A stretch of DNA of 6,211 nucleotides, taken from positions 1 through 6,211 of the forward strand of contig JARIBR010000151.1 of assembly GCA_029258695.1 (NCBI GenBank), written 5' to 3'. Shown here one piece after another: positions 5,676 to 6,211 of the stretch (the stretch's first letter is position 1; every line of letters starts with the position of its first letter). Under the pieces are notes generated by a model. It had not been told where the DNA came from, did not search any database, and saw nothing but the letters and a program-made list of their open reading frames with translations. The stretch comes from Quadrisphaera sp. Lineage in GTDB: Bacteria; Actinomycetota; Actinomycetes; Actinomycetales; Quadrisphaeraceae. The translations under genes and the position numbers were made by a program.

Positions 5676-6211
5676 GTGCCACCCCGCCAGCGTGCTGCCC
5701 GCCCCGCCGGACCTACTCCCGTTCAGGCGACCCAGCACGCCGACAAGCGCGTGAACCTGCCCACCGCCGACGCCGAGGTGTTCGCCGGCCCGGAGGTGAG
5801 CGAGGTGAAGCGGCTGCGCTGGGAGCGCGACCCCAGCCTGGACCCGCAGCTGGTGTGGCGCGGCAAAGACGACCACGCCGACGAGCTGGCCGCCGATGCC
5901 CCGCCCATCTACATCCAGGAGAAGATCGACGCCCGGGTGCTGGTGGAGAACCTTCGCAGGACTGCCGCCGCGGGCGAGGAGGAGCCCGAGGCGACGCTGT
6001 TCGACTCCTTCGACGGGCTCGACGAGCTGGACCTCGTCGACTTCTACCGCCACCCCGCCAACTGGTCGAACCGCATGGTGCTGGGCGACAGCCTGCAGGT
6101 GATGGCGAGCCTGGCCGAGCGCGAGGCCATGCGGGGCACCGTGCAGATGATCTACCTGGACCCGCCGTACGGCATCAAGTTCGGGTCCAACTGGCAGGTG
6201 TCCACCCGCAA
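5676..6211 (+). CDS. Site-specific DNA-methyltransferase (type III-like Mod), 3'-truncated
   Basis: Mod transfers a methyl group from S-adenosylmethionine to a base (adenine N6 in type III systems) in the recognition site, protecting host DNA, and gives Res its specificity. The frame is open from the start to the window edge: 178 codons, roughly the first quarter to third of a typical Mod. Seen: PTPVQATQHADKRVNLPT near the N-terminus, RDPSLDPQLVWRGKDDHADE, PPIYIQEKI, NWSNRMVLGDSL (LGDSL at 136-140), and the catalytic DPPY motif IV at 162-165 in MIYLDPPYGIKFGSNWQVST. Motif IV this early, with motif I not yet seen, fits the beta-class order of type III methylases. GTG 5676 is preferred for its GAGGAG site; ATG 5652 would overlap res by 14 bases and add 8 residues (MPSSEESS). 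The res-mod spacing implies one operon with translational coupling. No lesion is visible, so methylation may persist even if res is broken. Confidence 0.92.
   Translation, partial: MPPRQRAARPAGPTPVQATQHADKRVNLPTADAEVFAGPEVSEVKRLRWERDPSLDPQLVWRGKDDHADELAADAPPIYIQEKIDARVLVENLRRTAAAGEEEPEATLFDSFDGLDELDLVDFYRHPANWSNRMVLGDSLQVMASLAEREAMRGTVQMIYLDPPYGIKFGSNWQVSTR

Noticed and set aside
5589..6053. Minus-strand open frame across the res-mod junction
   Set aside because: Antisense to the conserved start of mod and end of res; composition is that of a shadow frame.
1..6211. CRISPR array, tRNA/rRNA genes, insertion sequence ends, attachment sites
   Set aside because: I looked for regularly spaced repeats, cloverleaf-like segments and long terminal inverted repeats and saw none; nearly all of the window is protein-coding.

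Overview
The window comes from a high-GC bacterium, most likely an actinobacterium. GC is about 72-75% in hand-counted lines of the thiolase and restriction genes, codons favour G or C in third position, and GTG starts are common. The genus cannot be fixed from this sequence. The layout is a housekeeping gene end, then a toxin-antitoxin-like pair on the minus strand, then a divergent restriction-modification (R-M) operon that runs off the right edge.

Region 1 (1-944, +) is the 3' three quarters of a thiolase (acetyl-CoA acyltransferase). The N-terminus, including the nucleophilic cysteine, lies left of the window. It converges on region 2 across a 44-base gap with no convincing terminator.

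Region 2 (989-2397, -) is a two-gene operon. A HigB/RelE-type toxin gene (2089-2397) is followed after 11 bases by a gene for an XRE helix-turn-helix protein fused to an ImmA/IrrE-type HEXXH metallopeptidase (989-2077). The gap upstream of the toxin (2398-2571) also leads to the divergent restriction gene. It carries a perfect 7-3-7 inverted repeat right before the toxin start and a second dyad sharing the GGGTGA core. These are plausible operators for the antitoxin, and the first could also fold the ribosome site into a hairpin.

Region 3 (2572-6211, +) is a type III-like R-M system in the order res then mod. The res gene encodes a superfamily 2 helicase with a C-terminal PD-(D/E)xK-like nuclease. 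It is split by a frame change near 3999-4036: helicase motifs I-III are in one frame, motif VI and the nuclease in the next. A tandem CGAG duplication at 3999-4006 is the simplest explanation, because removing one copy restores a single reading frame of about 1029 residues. The downstream methyltransferase gene (from 5676, or 5652) is open to the window edge and ends just after its DPPY motif.

Together regions 2 and 3 look like a small defence/addiction island beside a core metabolic gene. As written, the sequence predicts an intact methylase start and a TA-like pair but a broken restriction subunit, unless the frameshift is a sequencing error, a reversible repeat change, or is bypassed in translation.
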